Source: a virus. From it: 37,181 bases of DNA. Location of the stretch: positions 1 to 37,181 of IMG/VR virus record IMGVR_UViG_3300021437_000054; one strand, 5' to 3'. The translations under genes were made by a program, and so were the position numbers. The notes under the pieces were generated by a model. It saw only the letters and a list, made by a program, of their open reading frames with translations. It made no database searches and had not been told where the DNA came from. Shown piece by piece: positions 15,796-23,653 of this stretch (position 1 is the first letter of the stretch; the number at the start of each line of letters is the position of its first letter).

Positions 15796-18098
15796 TATTC
15801 AGATACCTCAATCATCCCCGTCGCCTTACCGCTGATCGGGTCACGTTGCAAAATGCGTTTCTTTGGCTTACCCATCTCAGCCATCATGCCGTGCATAGTC
15901 TCGGCAATCTTGCCGAAGTGCTGCATTGCCTGCATGATGTTAGCATTTGACTGCTCAGTGTGCGATTTTACCTGCTCGCCGATAGCATTGGTATCAATAT
16001 TTACAGCGGGCTTTTCAGCCGCTTGAGCGTTCATGCCTGCAATCTGTAGCTTGGTCTGAGCATCAATCTCAGCCTTCATGCGTGCCCGCTCAGTCTCTGC
16101 TTGCTGCTTGAACTGCTCGATCTGATAGGCAAATTGCTGCTTGACCTGCTCCAACTGCGTTGCCTGCTCACCCTTGAACTGCTCAATTTGCTGGGTCTGT
16201 TGCAGCTTCATCTGCTCGATCTGAGACTTACCGGCCTCAATCTGCTGGCTGTGCTGGATCTCCATTTGCTTGACCTGCAAGCTATTGTCCTGGGGTTGAG
16301 CGGGCTGAGGAGGAGGCGGAGGCTGCTTGATCTTGTCAAACGCATCTTCCACGGCATTGCCCATCTTAGACCGGCGAGCCACGGTCATCATTATTTCCTT
16401 GAGCGCATCGACAGGCATAGCACCCATCTGTACCGCAGGGCCAAAGCTGGTCAGGATCTGGCCCAAAGACATCAGCACATCTTTCAGGCCAGACATGTCG
16501 GACTCAACAGAAGATGCAATAGTGGAGTCTGTCTCAACGTCAACCTTGAAGGTGCGCAGCTTGTCATCTCGCAGCACCTGCAATATCTCATCCCATGAGG
16601 GCGGCATATCAGGCGGAGGCGGAGGCTGTTGGCCCTGTTGCTGTGCCATCATTGCCTGCTGTTGGTACTGCATCATGGCCTGCTGCTTTTCCTCTCCAGT
16701 GGGGAACTTCATCCCCGTCATGGTGGCAAGCGTCTCAGGCTGGAATCGCTCTGCAATGACCTCGGACTGCAAGCGGATTAGGTCACGGATGAAGATGGCG
16801 CAGTCAGTCTGCAAGCGCTTCAACCGTGCACTTCCCCATTGGGATTTGATCTGCTGAGCACCGAGCGTCTCATTGGGGTTGGTAGACCCGCGAAGAATAT
16901 CGCTAATGCCGGTGATCTCATAGATAACCTGCTTGGACGACTCACGCTGTAGCTGCAAAATCTGCAATACCTTGGCAGACTGCTCGATGGGCATGAACCA
17001 AATGGCCTTTTCAAGCCCGCCACGCTCAAGCAGCGCAGTCACGTTGGATGCTGGGATAAGGTCATTATCCTCACCCCGCATCAGCTCGGACAACTCAGAG
17101 ATCGTAGAGTCGTAGATGCCTCGCATCTTCAAGCCCTTGATCAGGATGTTGATCCGCCGTGTAACAGTGTCTAGCTCGTCGGCCTGCTCGCGATAGTACT
17201 CAAACAGGGGGGTCGGGATCATCGTCCCGCTATCCTCACAAGCGTACAGCGGGCGAGGATTAGGGTAGAAGTTTGTCAGGTTAAGCGGGTCTGGTACCTT
17301 CTTCAATGGCTCGTCTTTGTAAGACGGTGCAATGAAGATTACTTCACGCTCCTCTTTGTCCCATATCTCCCACACCTCGGCGGTCTTGAAAGACTCAGAC
17401 ACATCAACGTCTTTTTCGCCTTCAACGTCTGGATCATCTGTCTTGTCCAGTGGCACCAGCTTGCCAACTTCGCCAAACTGCTCTTCTAGCTCATCACGGG
17501 TCAGTCGGTGCCTGAAAGCCTCCCAAGTGACAGCGTCCCAGCTATCCCCGGCAGACATGCGAAAGTCATCCCACTGGACGTGCTCAATGGGAGCCTGCTC
17601 CCATGCCAGCTCCTCAAAGTCTCCGTCAAACTCTTCGCCCTGCTCAGTGTCAGTGGCCTCTTGGGCTGCATTGAAGCTCGGGAGATAGCGCACACGGGCT
17701 AGGCCACGGCCAGGCAGCAGCATGTCCACAACACAGCTACGCACCTGGGTATCAAAGTCAGTGGTGTCCATGCCGTACTCAAGAGCGCGAGAAAGCACCT
17801 CAGAGCATGCTTTGCCTACCGGGTCCTCATCCTTAAAGCGCCGACGCACATCGGGCTTGGGCATGCTGTTATAGATGGCTGGGCGCATGGTCTCAGTGTT
17901 AGACCATAGGATGTTGAAGCTGTGCTTCTTGACTTCCTTTTGACGGTATCGCTTGAGCACCTTTTGAGCCTTGGCACGCCATTCAGATTCACGCTTGTCT
18001 GCCAGCTTCAACTCAAGCAGCCAGCGGCGAACCTCTCCGGCCTTGCCTGGGCCAGTGTCCTCGGCCTTCTCTAATGCGCCAGATTCATAATCCATCAT
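15795..18098 (-). CDS. Portal protein
   Basis: 767 residues, placed after the large terminase gene and before scaffold and capsid. The N-terminal half shows portal-like sequence: KRYRQKEVKKHSFNILWSNT, ETMRPAIYNSMPKPDVRRRF, VRSCVVDMLLPGRGLARVRY and later NILIKGLKMRGIYDSTISEL. The region around residues 395-420 (YEITGISDILRGSTNPNETL and GAQQIKSQW) is the typical portal clip/stem area. The last about 200 residues are Gln-rich coiled coil (QIEQMKLQQTQQIEQFKGEQ), corresponding to the long barrel of P22-type portals. It forms the dodecameric channel through which DNA is packaged. Confidence 0.9.
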   Translation of the reverse strand: MMDYESGALEKAEDTGPGKAGEVRRWLLELKLADKRESEWRAKAQKVLKRYRQKEVKKHSFNILWSNTETMRPAIYNSMPKPDVRRRFKDEDPVGKACSEVLSRALEYGMDTTDFDTQVRSCVVDMLLPGRGLARVRYLPSFNAAQEATDTEQGEEFDGDFEELAWEQAPIEHVQWDDFRMSAGDSWDAVTWEAFRHRLTRDELEEQFGEVGKLVPLDKTDDPDVEGEKDVDVSESFKTAEVWEIWDKEEREVIFIAPSYKDEPLKKVPDPLNLTNFYPNPRPLYACEDSGTMIPTPLFEYYREQADELDTVTRRINILIKGLKMRGIYDSTISELSELMRGEDNDLIPASNVTALLERGGLEKAIWFMPIEQSAKVLQILQLQRESSKQVIYEITGISDILRGSTNPNETLGAQQIKSQWGSARLKRLQTDCAIFIRDLIRLQSEVIAERFQPETLATMTGMKFPTGEEKQQAMMQYQQQAMMAQQQGQQPPPPPDMPPSWDEILQVLRDDKLRTFKVDVETDSTIASSVESDMSGLKDVLMSLGQILTSFGPAVQMGAMPVDALKEIMMTVARRSKMGNAVEDAFDKIKQPPPPPQPAQPQDNSLQVKQMEIQHSQQIEAGKSQIEQMKLQQTQQIEQFKGEQATQLEQVKQQFAYQIEQFKQQAETERARMKAEIDAQTKLQIAGMNAQAAEKPAVNIDTNAIGEQVKSHTEQSNANIMQAMQHFGKIAETMHGMMAEMGKPKKRILQRDPISGKATGMIEVSE

Positions 18099-18130
18099 GC
18101 TGCCTTGTAAGTGGTTGCAAAGCCTGTACT

Positions 18131-19528
18131 CTACTCATCGCGCTTGCGCCTTGCATTGTCCCGAATTATCTCCGAAATTGTCTTTTGTTGGGAGAATTTA
18201 GGTGTTTCTGGTGCTTTTGGAGGCGCAATCTCTTGCATTACTTGGCATCCATAGGAGAATCCATCTCCGTAGTGAGATGCCCAATCATGCACTGGCTCAC
18301 TAGCAAAACTCTTTGTTTCATCGTTGTATTCATATGACCATGCACGTAAACCGTCCAATCCTTGAGCACAATTATCAGCGTTAAAACTGATTTTTGGCAT
18401 CAGTATGCGGGCTGCATTCACTCGATCTGCAATGCTAGTGCGAGATATGATGCGTATTTTTTCCCAAGTGAACGCCAGCGCGAATGTCTCTTCTGCGCTT
18501 CTTTTCGCTGCAAAGCTCTTTGCTTTGGCATCATGTGGAAGCCAAAATCGGCCTAGTGCCTGCTTTCCGTTAGACCTTCGATACTTGCTTAAACGCTTGT
18601 TAAGCTTGTCGCACCATTCCTCTGCATCAATACCCCATCCGCTGTCTGAGTCAATCAAGTTGTAACCTCCCGGAACGGGTTGCCAGAACCACCATGTTGC
18701 AGTATCCCTGCGCCCCAAGTCAGCACTTATCTCTATGTCAGCTCCATCTGGGTCAAACTTGCATTCATTGGTTACACGCCCTTCTTTTTCTGCGACTGAG
18801 ATAGATCGTGCAAGAATTGCACCAAGATTTGCAGCATCAAAGCTGCACATGTACTCTTGTTCAAACTTGGCCGTCCCATAGTCCTCTCCAAAGTCATTGA
18901 TGTAGTTTTTAAGCTCATTTGCAATCTGATCCTCAGAGAACACTTTAGTGTCACGGACACTTAGAACTTGTGCGAATGCTTTTGGGTCTTTTTTAGCAGC
19001 TTCTAATGTGCGTAATGCGTGATTACGGCCACGAGGCGTGGTGTTAAATATCTGCCATCCACTATTCTCCATGATGATAGGGCGAAGATAAGCACGAACA
19101 TCAGGATTTGATAGTGCCCACTCAGAGTAAACAATGCCAGCAGGCGGAGACCCTACCAATGAGTCGGGATTGTCAGAGCCAACAATCTGTATAACCGTGT
19201 CATTCAGAAGCGTTAGCTTCATTTCCTGATTGTTGATAGATTTTCGTATCTCATGAGGGAATGCCTCATCAATACGTTTTTTACCAGTGTGCGGGTTAAT
19301 AGCATCCCAAATGGCTTTACGTGCCTGGTTGTACTTTGGAAGCATGTACCAATAGCCCGCCACACGCTCGAATGATGCAACTGCCATACGGTGCAGACCT
19401 AGCTCATCCTTGCCACTTCTTCGATGCCAAACAAGTTCTGCATGCTTTCCGCCATTTTCCAAATATTCCCAAGCCGCCATTTGATAATGGCGCGGAGTCC
19501 AATTGTTAGGAAGTTGGATTCTTGCCAA
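18131..19528 (-). CDS. terL: Terminase large subunit (ATPase-nuclease)
   Basis: 465 residues from the TTG at 19528, chosen because a GGAG lies 10 bases upstream. An alternative TTG at 19537 is too close to it, and no ATG is near. The ATPase domain carries an atypical Walker A (WHRRSGKDE, about residues 34-42), Walker B (GIVYSEWAL, glutamate about 136) and coupling motif (FNTTPRGRNHA). The nuclease half has acidic residues in ISADLGRRDTATWWF, WLPHDAKAKSF and DWASHYGDGFSYG, the three-aspartate RNase H-like site. It pumps DNA into the prohead at the portal and cuts concatemers. Its start overlaps the small subunit gene by 23 bases. Strong assignment; only the start is uncertain. Confidence 0.93.
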   Translation of the reverse strand: MARIQLPNNWTPRHYQMAAWEYLENGGKHAELVWHRRSGKDELGLHRMAVASFERVAGYWYMLPKYNQARKAIWDAINPHTGKKRIDEAFPHEIRKSINNQEMKLTLLNDTVIQIVGSDNPDSLVGSPPAGIVYSEWALSNPDVRAYLRPIIMENSGWQIFNTTPRGRNHALRTLEAAKKDPKAFAQVLSVRDTKVFSEDQIANELKNYINDFGEDYGTAKFEQEYMCSFDAANLGAILARSISVAEKEGRVTNECKFDPDGADIEISADLGRRDTATWWFWQPVPGGYNLIDSDSGWGIDAEEWCDKLNKRLSKYRRSNGKQALGRFWLPHDAKAKSFAAKRSAEETFALAFTWEKIRIISRTSIADRVNAARILMPKISFNADNCAQGLDGLRAWSYEYNDETKSFASEPVHDWASHYGDGFSYGCQVMQEIAPPKAPETPKFSQQKTISEIIRDNARRKRDE

Positions 19529-19826
19529 AGCGCACAATCTCCACCACTAATGGGCCTCCACCTTCTCCGACATGCTCAGTTCTAGCGAGCTTAGGAGCTG
19601 CGTACTCAGCGAGCTTGGCAATCAAGTCCAGGGCCTTAGCCGGGTCATCGCGTGCAACGTCAGAAAGCCACAAGGAGACGTTTTCAGCATTGTCCTCTAG
19701 CAGGGTATTAACCGTCTCACGAAAAGCGCGTGTGAGCTTGTTTGGCATGCCCTTGGGCCGTCCAGGGCCTGCGCCAAGCAAAGCGGCGCCTGTAGGTTTC
19801 CGCTTAGTTTTTTTAACCGGCTCCAT
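19506..19826 (-). CDS. terS: Terminase small subunit (DNA recognition)
   Basis: 106 residues directly upstream of and overlapping the large subunit gene. The N-terminus is basic and contains GAGPGRPKGMPNKLTRAFRE, a motif typical of small terminases and related phage DNA-binding proteins that load packaging onto DNA. It is followed by helices (ENVSLWLSDVARDDPAKALD, LIAKLAEYAAPKL). It would bind the packaging site and stimulate the large subunit. The assignment depends on adjacency plus the GRPKG motif and is secure at the level of family, not of binding site. Confidence 0.82.
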   Translation of the reverse strand: MEPVKKTKRKPTGAALLGAGPGRPKGMPNKLTRAFRETVNTLLEDNAENVSLWLSDVARDDPAKALDLIAKLAEYAAPKLARTEHVGEGGGPLVVEIVRFGKNPTS

Positions 19827-19831
19827 AGCAA

Positions 19832-20047
19832 TTATTTTGAAGTCAAGTTTGTACGAATCAGTGCAGCGGCTTGAGCTGCTGTGTTGGACTGAGGCACTTG
19901 AGTCCAGCCGGCTTTCTTGCTGGTGGTCATGTTCATGTTTTGCACGAAAACATCAGTGACTGAGCCAACGGTGTTGAACTGGGTGATCCGAGCGTTCAGG
20001 CCATCGGTGGATAGCTGGGCTTGGAGTTGTGCTTCTGTGAATGCCAT
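19832..20047 (-). CDS. Small phage protein of unknown function upstream of terminase
   Basis: 71 residues with a helical N-terminus (AFTEAQLQAQLSTDGLNARI), a beta-like middle (GSVTDVFVQNMNMTTSKKAG) and a C-terminal Ala-rich helix. It is separated by five bases from the small terminase gene and by five from the 54-residue gene upstream, so it is co-transcribed with packaging genes. No motif is recognised and no membrane span is present. Confidence 0.6.
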   Translation of the reverse strand: MAFTEAQLQAQLSTDGLNARITQFNTVGSVTDVFVQNMNMTTSKKAGWTQVPQSNTAAQAAALIRTNLTSK

Positions 20048-20052
20048 GATGG

Positions 20053-20217
20053 TTAGCCTTTCTTGCGCAGCGCGGCTGCGAGCTTTTGGGGTTGCTGTTT
20101 GATGCCTTCGGAGGCCATTTTCTGCGCCGTGTGGACGGGGATGCCAGACGACTTAGCCACTGCGGGATTGTGCGCAGCGGCCTCAAATAATCGATGTTGC
20201 TTGGCGGTGTAGGGCAT
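20053..20217 (-). CDS. Small 54-residue basic protein
   Basis: Open frame from ATG at 20217 to TAA at 20053-20055, filling the space between the 151-residue and 71-residue genes exactly (five and six bases to neighbours). The product (MPYTAKQHRLFEAAAHNPAV, then AKSSGIPVHTAQKMASEGIK) is basic and helical and resembles small uncharacterised phage proteins with the MPYTxKQHRLFEAAAHNP opening. It could bind nucleic acid; function unknown. The tight packing and recognisable N-terminus support it as a real gene. Confidence 0.75.
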   Translation of the reverse strand: MPYTAKQHRLFEAAAHNPAVAKSSGIPVHTAQKMASEGIKQQPQKLAAALRKKG

Positions 20218-20223
20218 GGCGGT

Positions 20224-20679
20224 TTAGATTTCCACAACTCCCGGAGCCTTGGATTGGCCCCGCTGAAACGCAAGTCTAATCGCTTTTTCGTATTCGATCA
20301 AGGTGACAGCCGTTCTTTGCATGTGATGGTACTCGATCACATCGCGTGCAGCGTTAAGGCCCGCTGCGGTCATCCCCATGCGGCCTGTGGCCTCGAAACG
20401 CTTAGCCGACAGGATCAAGTCCTCTTGCAGCGTTTTGCACGCTCTGAGGGCCTCTATGCCTACGCCATTGATCGCCATAGTCTCACAAAGGGTCAGCACT
20501 TGGTTGATGTCTGTCCACTCCTGCAATGTGCCCATTCCCTTGGACATTGCATCCAGGCTTGAAAGCTCTCGCATTAATAGTTTATCTGCCTTTTGGTTTG
20601 ATATTGGTTTAATACCTTCCATAACAAACTCAATTGGATTAACTACTGCATACATTTTACGTTTGCATTGTTTGCGCAT
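20224..20679 (-). CDS. Conserved phage protein of unknown function
   Basis: 151 residues, mostly helical. After a basic start (MRKQCKRKMYAVVNPIEFVM) comes ISNQKADKLLMRELSSLDAM, EWTDINQVLTLCETMAINGV and a helix with RDVIEYHHMQRTAVTLIEYE. The shape resembles the small conserved helical proteins found before terminases in many podoviruses. A second possible ATG sits at codon 9 (MYAVVNPIEF), which would remove the basic leader. It overlaps nothing and is one base from the 74-residue gene. No known domain identified. Confidence 0.65.
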   Translation of the reverse strand: MRKQCKRKMYAVVNPIEFVMEGIKPISNQKADKLLMRELSSLDAMSKGMGTLQEWTDINQVLTLCETMAINGVGIEALRACKTLQEDLILSAKRFEATGRMGMTAAGLNAARDVIEYHHMQRTAVTLIEYEKAIRLAFQRGQSKAPGVVEI

Positions 20680-20680
20680 G

Positions 20681-20905
20681 TTAAATACCTTTATCTAATT
20701 CTTCAATTGCACGTTTGGCATATATAGCAGCATCGAGTAGCTCCTCATACTGATGCTGCAACCATTCTCTTAGTGTTAAATTATTAACCCTCACGGTAGT
20801 TTTATATTTATTAATACCCAATGCTTGACGTTTTGCAATGTCTGCACATACGTCAGCTTCGGTGCCTTGTACGCGGATGAACCCGCCTGTTGTGTCCATG
20901 TCCAT
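20681..20905 (-). CDS. Small conserved phage protein (helical, MazG-like flavour)
   Basis: 74 residues. After GGFIRVQGTEADVCADIAKR come the motifs RQALGINKYKTTVRVNNLTL and REWLQHQYEELLDAAIYAKR, the latter two helices with regularly spaced Glu and Asp (EELLDAAIY) that resemble the acidic helices of small nucleotide-handling proteins. Family is not assigned. A ribosome binding site (aagga) lies six bases before the ATG. It is the first gene of the leftward series after the G/C-rich region, so a promoter may lie within 20906-21019. Confidence 0.6.
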   Translation of the reverse strand: MDMDTTGGFIRVQGTEADVCADIAKRQALGINKYKTTVRVNNLTLREWLQHQYEELLDAAIYAKRAIEELDKGI

Positions 20906-21079
20906 GTGATCCTTAAATGTTAGTAGTCGCTAACTTATTGTCCCAAAAATCGACGCATCATGAATGCCCCTGCTGCCCCTACCCTTAGGGTAGGTAGGGG
21001 CGGGGCGGGGCTTTTTCATGCTGTTTTGCCCCTAACCCCTGAAAACCCCTAGGGGCTAAAGTAGGGGTACAGGGGCTTT
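20906..21079. promoter_or_regulatory. 174-bp noncoding region with CCCCT/AGGGG iterons, candidate origin or control region
   Basis: Between the primase stop and the 74-residue gene. It contains nine copies of CCCCT or its complement AGGGG between 20967 and 21075, on both strands, two of them abutting as the palindrome cccctagggg (21046-21055). The G-rich stretch 20988-21010 has four runs of at least three G with loops of 6, 1 and 1 bases, a G-quadruplex motif on the + strand. Next to the 74-residue gene there is also gttag(6)ctaac (20920-20935). Location beside the primase-helicase makes an origin or replication control site reasonable but unproven. I see no clear sigma-70 promoter. Confidence 0.55.
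20975..21001. other. Inverted repeat with 9-bp arms inside the iteron region
   Basis: Arms gcccctacc (20975-20983) and ggtaggggc (20993-21001) are perfect complements with a 9-base loop. An alternative stem, cctaccc (20978-20984) with gggtagg (20988-20994), has a 3-base loop. On the + strand a TTTTT run follows at 21012-21016, so a rightward terminator for antisense transcripts is another possibility. Confidence 0.6.
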
Positions 21080-23071
21080 TCATCGCCTCATCATCATGGT
21101 TGAGGCCTGCACCTCGTTGATGAAAATCCACCCATGTTCGTAGCTGGAGATAATATCTGCGTTAATCAATCTGAATATATATCCGTCTGTACGGGATGGT
21201 TCTGTTTTGTTTTTAGCAGTGCGCTCGCTCATGCCATCAGATATTAATAAATCACGTAATGCACTACGGCTAACATATGGTGACCCTCCCCTATCTTCTG
21301 CACCAGATGCAAACCATGCACGCTCTAATACTTTTGAAGCCTCAGATACTTTTGAATCTTTAGCCTCAACATTCGGCGCATCCACCAAAACAACCACTGC
21401 ACTAGTAACAGGCAGACCATCCTCATCAATCCACCCCGGTATTTCAACAGATTGAAGGGATACATATATGGGTTCTGCCAGTTCTGCGTCTTTGGACTTG
21501 CGTTGTGCTATCTGCATGGGCTGATCGCCCTTGGCGGGGACAATGCTGATCTCTATATCCAAGGCACCACGCCATGCGCTGGAGCCCCGTGCGCGGTGCT
21601 GGGCCTCCTCTGATACGCCAGTGTGGTGGACCAGGACTACGGTGCATGCAAACTCTTGCATCAGTGCATTGCAGGCGTCTAGCATGGTTTTAGCGTCCTG
21701 GGCGCTGTTCTCATCACCGCTCAGGAATCGATGCAGGGTGTCCACCACAATGACGGCTGGAACTGTTGGTAGCGCCCGGATGTTTTCCAAGGCTCTTAGG
21801 TAGCCTGCTGGCGTATTCAGGTCACAGCCATCACGGGACAGCCACATATTGAGCTTGCCAGATTGGTTCTGGTGCTTCCAAGCTGCAACGCGGCCCCGTA
21901 GACCGTGGTGGCCCTCGCCCGCTAAGTACACCACTGCGCCGGGCTTTACCTTGTGCGTAGCCCATTCTGGTGTGGCACTTGCCATGCGCAGGCACCAGTC
22001 CAGCACCACAAAGGTTTTGCCGCCTCCGCTGGGGCCATGCACCATGACTAAGGCTTTATCCTGAATCCAATGCTTGACAAGCCATGAGATGGGCGCGGGC
22101 TGGGCGCAGAAGTCATCGGCATGCACCAGCCAATCATTGGATGGCGTGGCAAGCAGCGCGGCCAAGTCTCCACCGGCAAGCGCGTAGTCGTTGGCGTCTT
22201 GGCCGACATCAGGTGGCATGACAACCCGCACACCATGCTTGGCGCTGGCTTGGTCAGCATATTTCTGTCCAATGCCGTGCGAGTCATGATCAGCCACTAC
22301 GACAATGGCCTGTGTAGCGCCGTACTTTTCACGCAATGCAGCGACTACGGGTACAATGTTGGATGCACTGTAGGCCACAACGCAGGGCCTGTTGGTGACC
22401 TCGTGGATAGTGGCTGATGTGGCAAAGCCCTCAGCTACATACAGCGTACCAGGCTCATCAAATGAGCCTACCTGCCAGAATTTACCTCCGGTGGATCCGC
22501 CTGGGTGATACAGCTTCCCGCCGTCTGCCGATATGTATTGAAGGCTTGCCATGATGCCATCGGTGTCATAGAGTGGCACAGCAAGCCTGCCGTCACCCGT
22601 TACCCTTGCACCATGTGGCTTGATGCCTTTGCGGGTTAGATAGGGGTGCTCTGGATGTGCCCCGGTGCAGTCCGTCCAGATCTTCTCCACCGTATCGGCT
22701 GCTACCTCATGCTTACGTGCTATCTCAGCATCCCGTAGTACCTTTGCTTCGCTCATACGGCGCGTATGGGCCATCTCCTCAGTTGCGCTAAGCGTGCGGC
22801 CCACATCAGCGCGGAATGATGATTCAAGCCCCTGGCGCCAGCATCCGAACCTGCCGGCCGGCACTCCATCGCCAAATATGCAATACCATGCGCTCTTGTC
22901 TTTACGGCCATCGCCGTTAAAGCGGTGCACTTTGCCATCCATGTTTAGCGTTTCTGGCGGCGTCAGACCCGCCGATAGCATGGCTGTGCGGAGCTGATCC
23001 TCCGGGCTTGCAATGTGCTTTTCTGGTGGCGGGCTCCAGGGGCCTCCGAATATGTTTGTCAGACTAGCCAT
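21080..23071 (-). CDS. Primase-helicase (TOPRIM plus RecA-like ATPase)
   Basis: 663 residues. An N-terminal primase-like part (about 1-150) is followed by a TOPRIM domain with TLYVAEGFATSATIHEV (glutamate about 214), YSASNI and IVVVADHDSHGIG (aspartates about 261 and 263). The RepA/AAA-25-type ATPase has Walker A GPSGGGKT (346-353), Walker B PAVIVVDTLHRF (aspartate about 444), then VVLVHHTGVSEEAQHRARGSS. The C-terminus (ALRDLLISDGMSERTAKNKT) looks like a winged helix. It should prime and unwind DNA at the origin. There is no zinc finger at the N-terminus as in DnaG. It is encoded leftward with the HTH gene, unlike the other replication genes, and is the only primase candidate. Confidence 0.9.
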   Translation of the reverse strand: MASLTNIFGGPWSPPPEKHIASPEDQLRTAMLSAGLTPPETLNMDGKVHRFNGDGRKDKSAWYCIFGDGVPAGRFGCWRQGLESSFRADVGRTLSATEEMAHTRRMSEAKVLRDAEIARKHEVAADTVEKIWTDCTGAHPEHPYLTRKGIKPHGARVTGDGRLAVPLYDTDGIMASLQYISADGGKLYHPGGSTGGKFWQVGSFDEPGTLYVAEGFATSATIHEVTNRPCVVAYSASNIVPVVAALREKYGATQAIVVVADHDSHGIGQKYADQASAKHGVRVVMPPDVGQDANDYALAGGDLAALLATPSNDWLVHADDFCAQPAPISWLVKHWIQDKALVMVHGPSGGGKTFVVLDWCLRMASATPEWATHKVKPGAVVYLAGEGHHGLRGRVAAWKHQNQSGKLNMWLSRDGCDLNTPAGYLRALENIRALPTVPAVIVVDTLHRFLSGDENSAQDAKTMLDACNALMQEFACTVVLVHHTGVSEEAQHRARGSSAWRGALDIEISIVPAKGDQPMQIAQRKSKDAELAEPIYVSLQSVEIPGWIDEDGLPVTSAVVVLVDAPNVEAKDSKVSEASKVLERAWFASGAEDRGGSPYVSRSALRDLLISDGMSERTAKNKTEPSRTDGYIFRLINADIISSYEHGWIFINEVQASTMMMRR

Positions 23072-23255
23072 GCACTACCTCAGCACTTTGGCGGCTAGTG
23101 ATGTAATCGCTCAGCGCCTTGACGGTCTCATACAGAGGGCTAGAGTCATCTTGCATGAATCTGTACATTGTCGCGGGATGTATCCCTGCAAGCCTTGCGA
23201 CTCGTCTAAGACTGCGGCCCTCAAGCCAATTTTTTATCTGCTCAACCGTTAACAT
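23064..23255 (-). CDS. Small HTH DNA-binding protein (Cro/CI-like)
   Basis: About 63 residues, MLTVEQIKNWLEGRSLRRVA, then RLAGIHPATMYRFMQDDSSP, a clear helix-turn-helix (helix 2 RRVARLAG, recognition helix PATMYRFMQ). I prefer the ATG at 23255 to the GTG at 23264: an AGGAG site lies 8 bases upstream of that ATG and overlaps the GTG. The gene is divergent from the rightward early operon and overlaps the primase start by 8 bases, so it probably controls one or both promoters in the shared 23256-23373 intergenic region. It may repress early genes or itself. No cI-type peptidase domain, so SOS induction is not indicated. Confidence 0.8.
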   Translation of the reverse strand: MLTVEQIKNWLEGRSLRRVARLAGIHPATMYRFMQDDSSPLYETVKALSDYITSRQSAEVVHG

Positions 23256-23290
23256 TTGTCGCACTCCTGAAAAAATATTTTTGGTAACGC

Positions 23291-23320
23291 TTGCATTCTG
23301 CCATAAAAAGCCATTACACT
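23291..23320 (+). promoter_or_regulatory. Candidate sigma-70 promoter for the rightward early operon
   Basis: TTGCAT (23291-23296) and TACACT (23315-23320), spaced 18 bases, each matching four of six consensus positions. Transcription would begin near 23327 and reach the aaaggag ribosome site before the ATG at 23374. It lies in the divergent gap next to the HTH gene, a natural place for repression. Confidence 0.45.
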
Positions 23321-23373
23321 ACACACACCGGACGAACTGAATTTGCAGAAGGTCTGGTTAAAGGAGAAAAGAA

Positions 23374-23574
23374 ATGAACGGAAATGAACAATCCATTGGC
23401 CGCAATCACTCAACAGCCGATAAGGCGTCTATGACTAATTTTGGCGATTGCTTCCGTGTGGATATTCGCTGGAATGACGGGGCGCATGTCTACATGATCC
23501 ACGACACAAAGGCCGAAGCCTTGGCCCATCTTGAGAGCTTAGGATTTTTTAAAAATTCTACACTTTACCGCTAA
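23374..23574 (+). CDS. Small protein of unknown function, first gene of the early rightward operon
   Basis: 66 residues with a hydrophilic N-terminus (MNGNEQSIGRNHSTADKASM) and a compact middle (TNFGDCFRVDIRWNDGAHVY) followed by DTKAEALAHLESLGFF. A strong ribosome binding site (AAAGGAG) lies 8 bases before the ATG. It is the first gene after the predicted early promoter, the position where phages often place host-takeover proteins. No family recognised. Confidence 0.65.
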   Translation: MNGNEQSIGRNHSTADKASMTNFGDCFRVDIRWNDGAHVYMIHDTKAEALAHLESLGFFKNSTLYR

Positions 23575-23583
23575 TCCCACCGT

Positions 23584-23635
23584 CAAGCCTTCGGGCTTGC
23601 CAGTGTGATTACCCGCTGCCAGTCGGTTACTGGCA
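23584..23635 (+). other. Two small RNA hairpins between the first two early genes
   Basis: Hairpin 1: caagcc (23584-23589), loop ttcg, ggcttg (23594-23599), a 6-bp stem with the extra-stable C(UUCG)G tetraloop. Hairpin 2: tgccagt (23617-23623), loop cggtt, actggca (23629-23635), a perfect 7-bp stem. No T tract follows either, so they are not convincing terminators. They may stabilise or process the early mRNA. Confidence 0.55.
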
Positions 23636-23653
23636 AATAACCAAGGAAACACG

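Noticed and set aside
20975-21016. Rightward terminator at the iteron hairpin
   Set aside because: There is a T5 after the hairpin on the + strand, but no rightward gene lies upstream, so a terminator role is secondary to a possible origin or control role.
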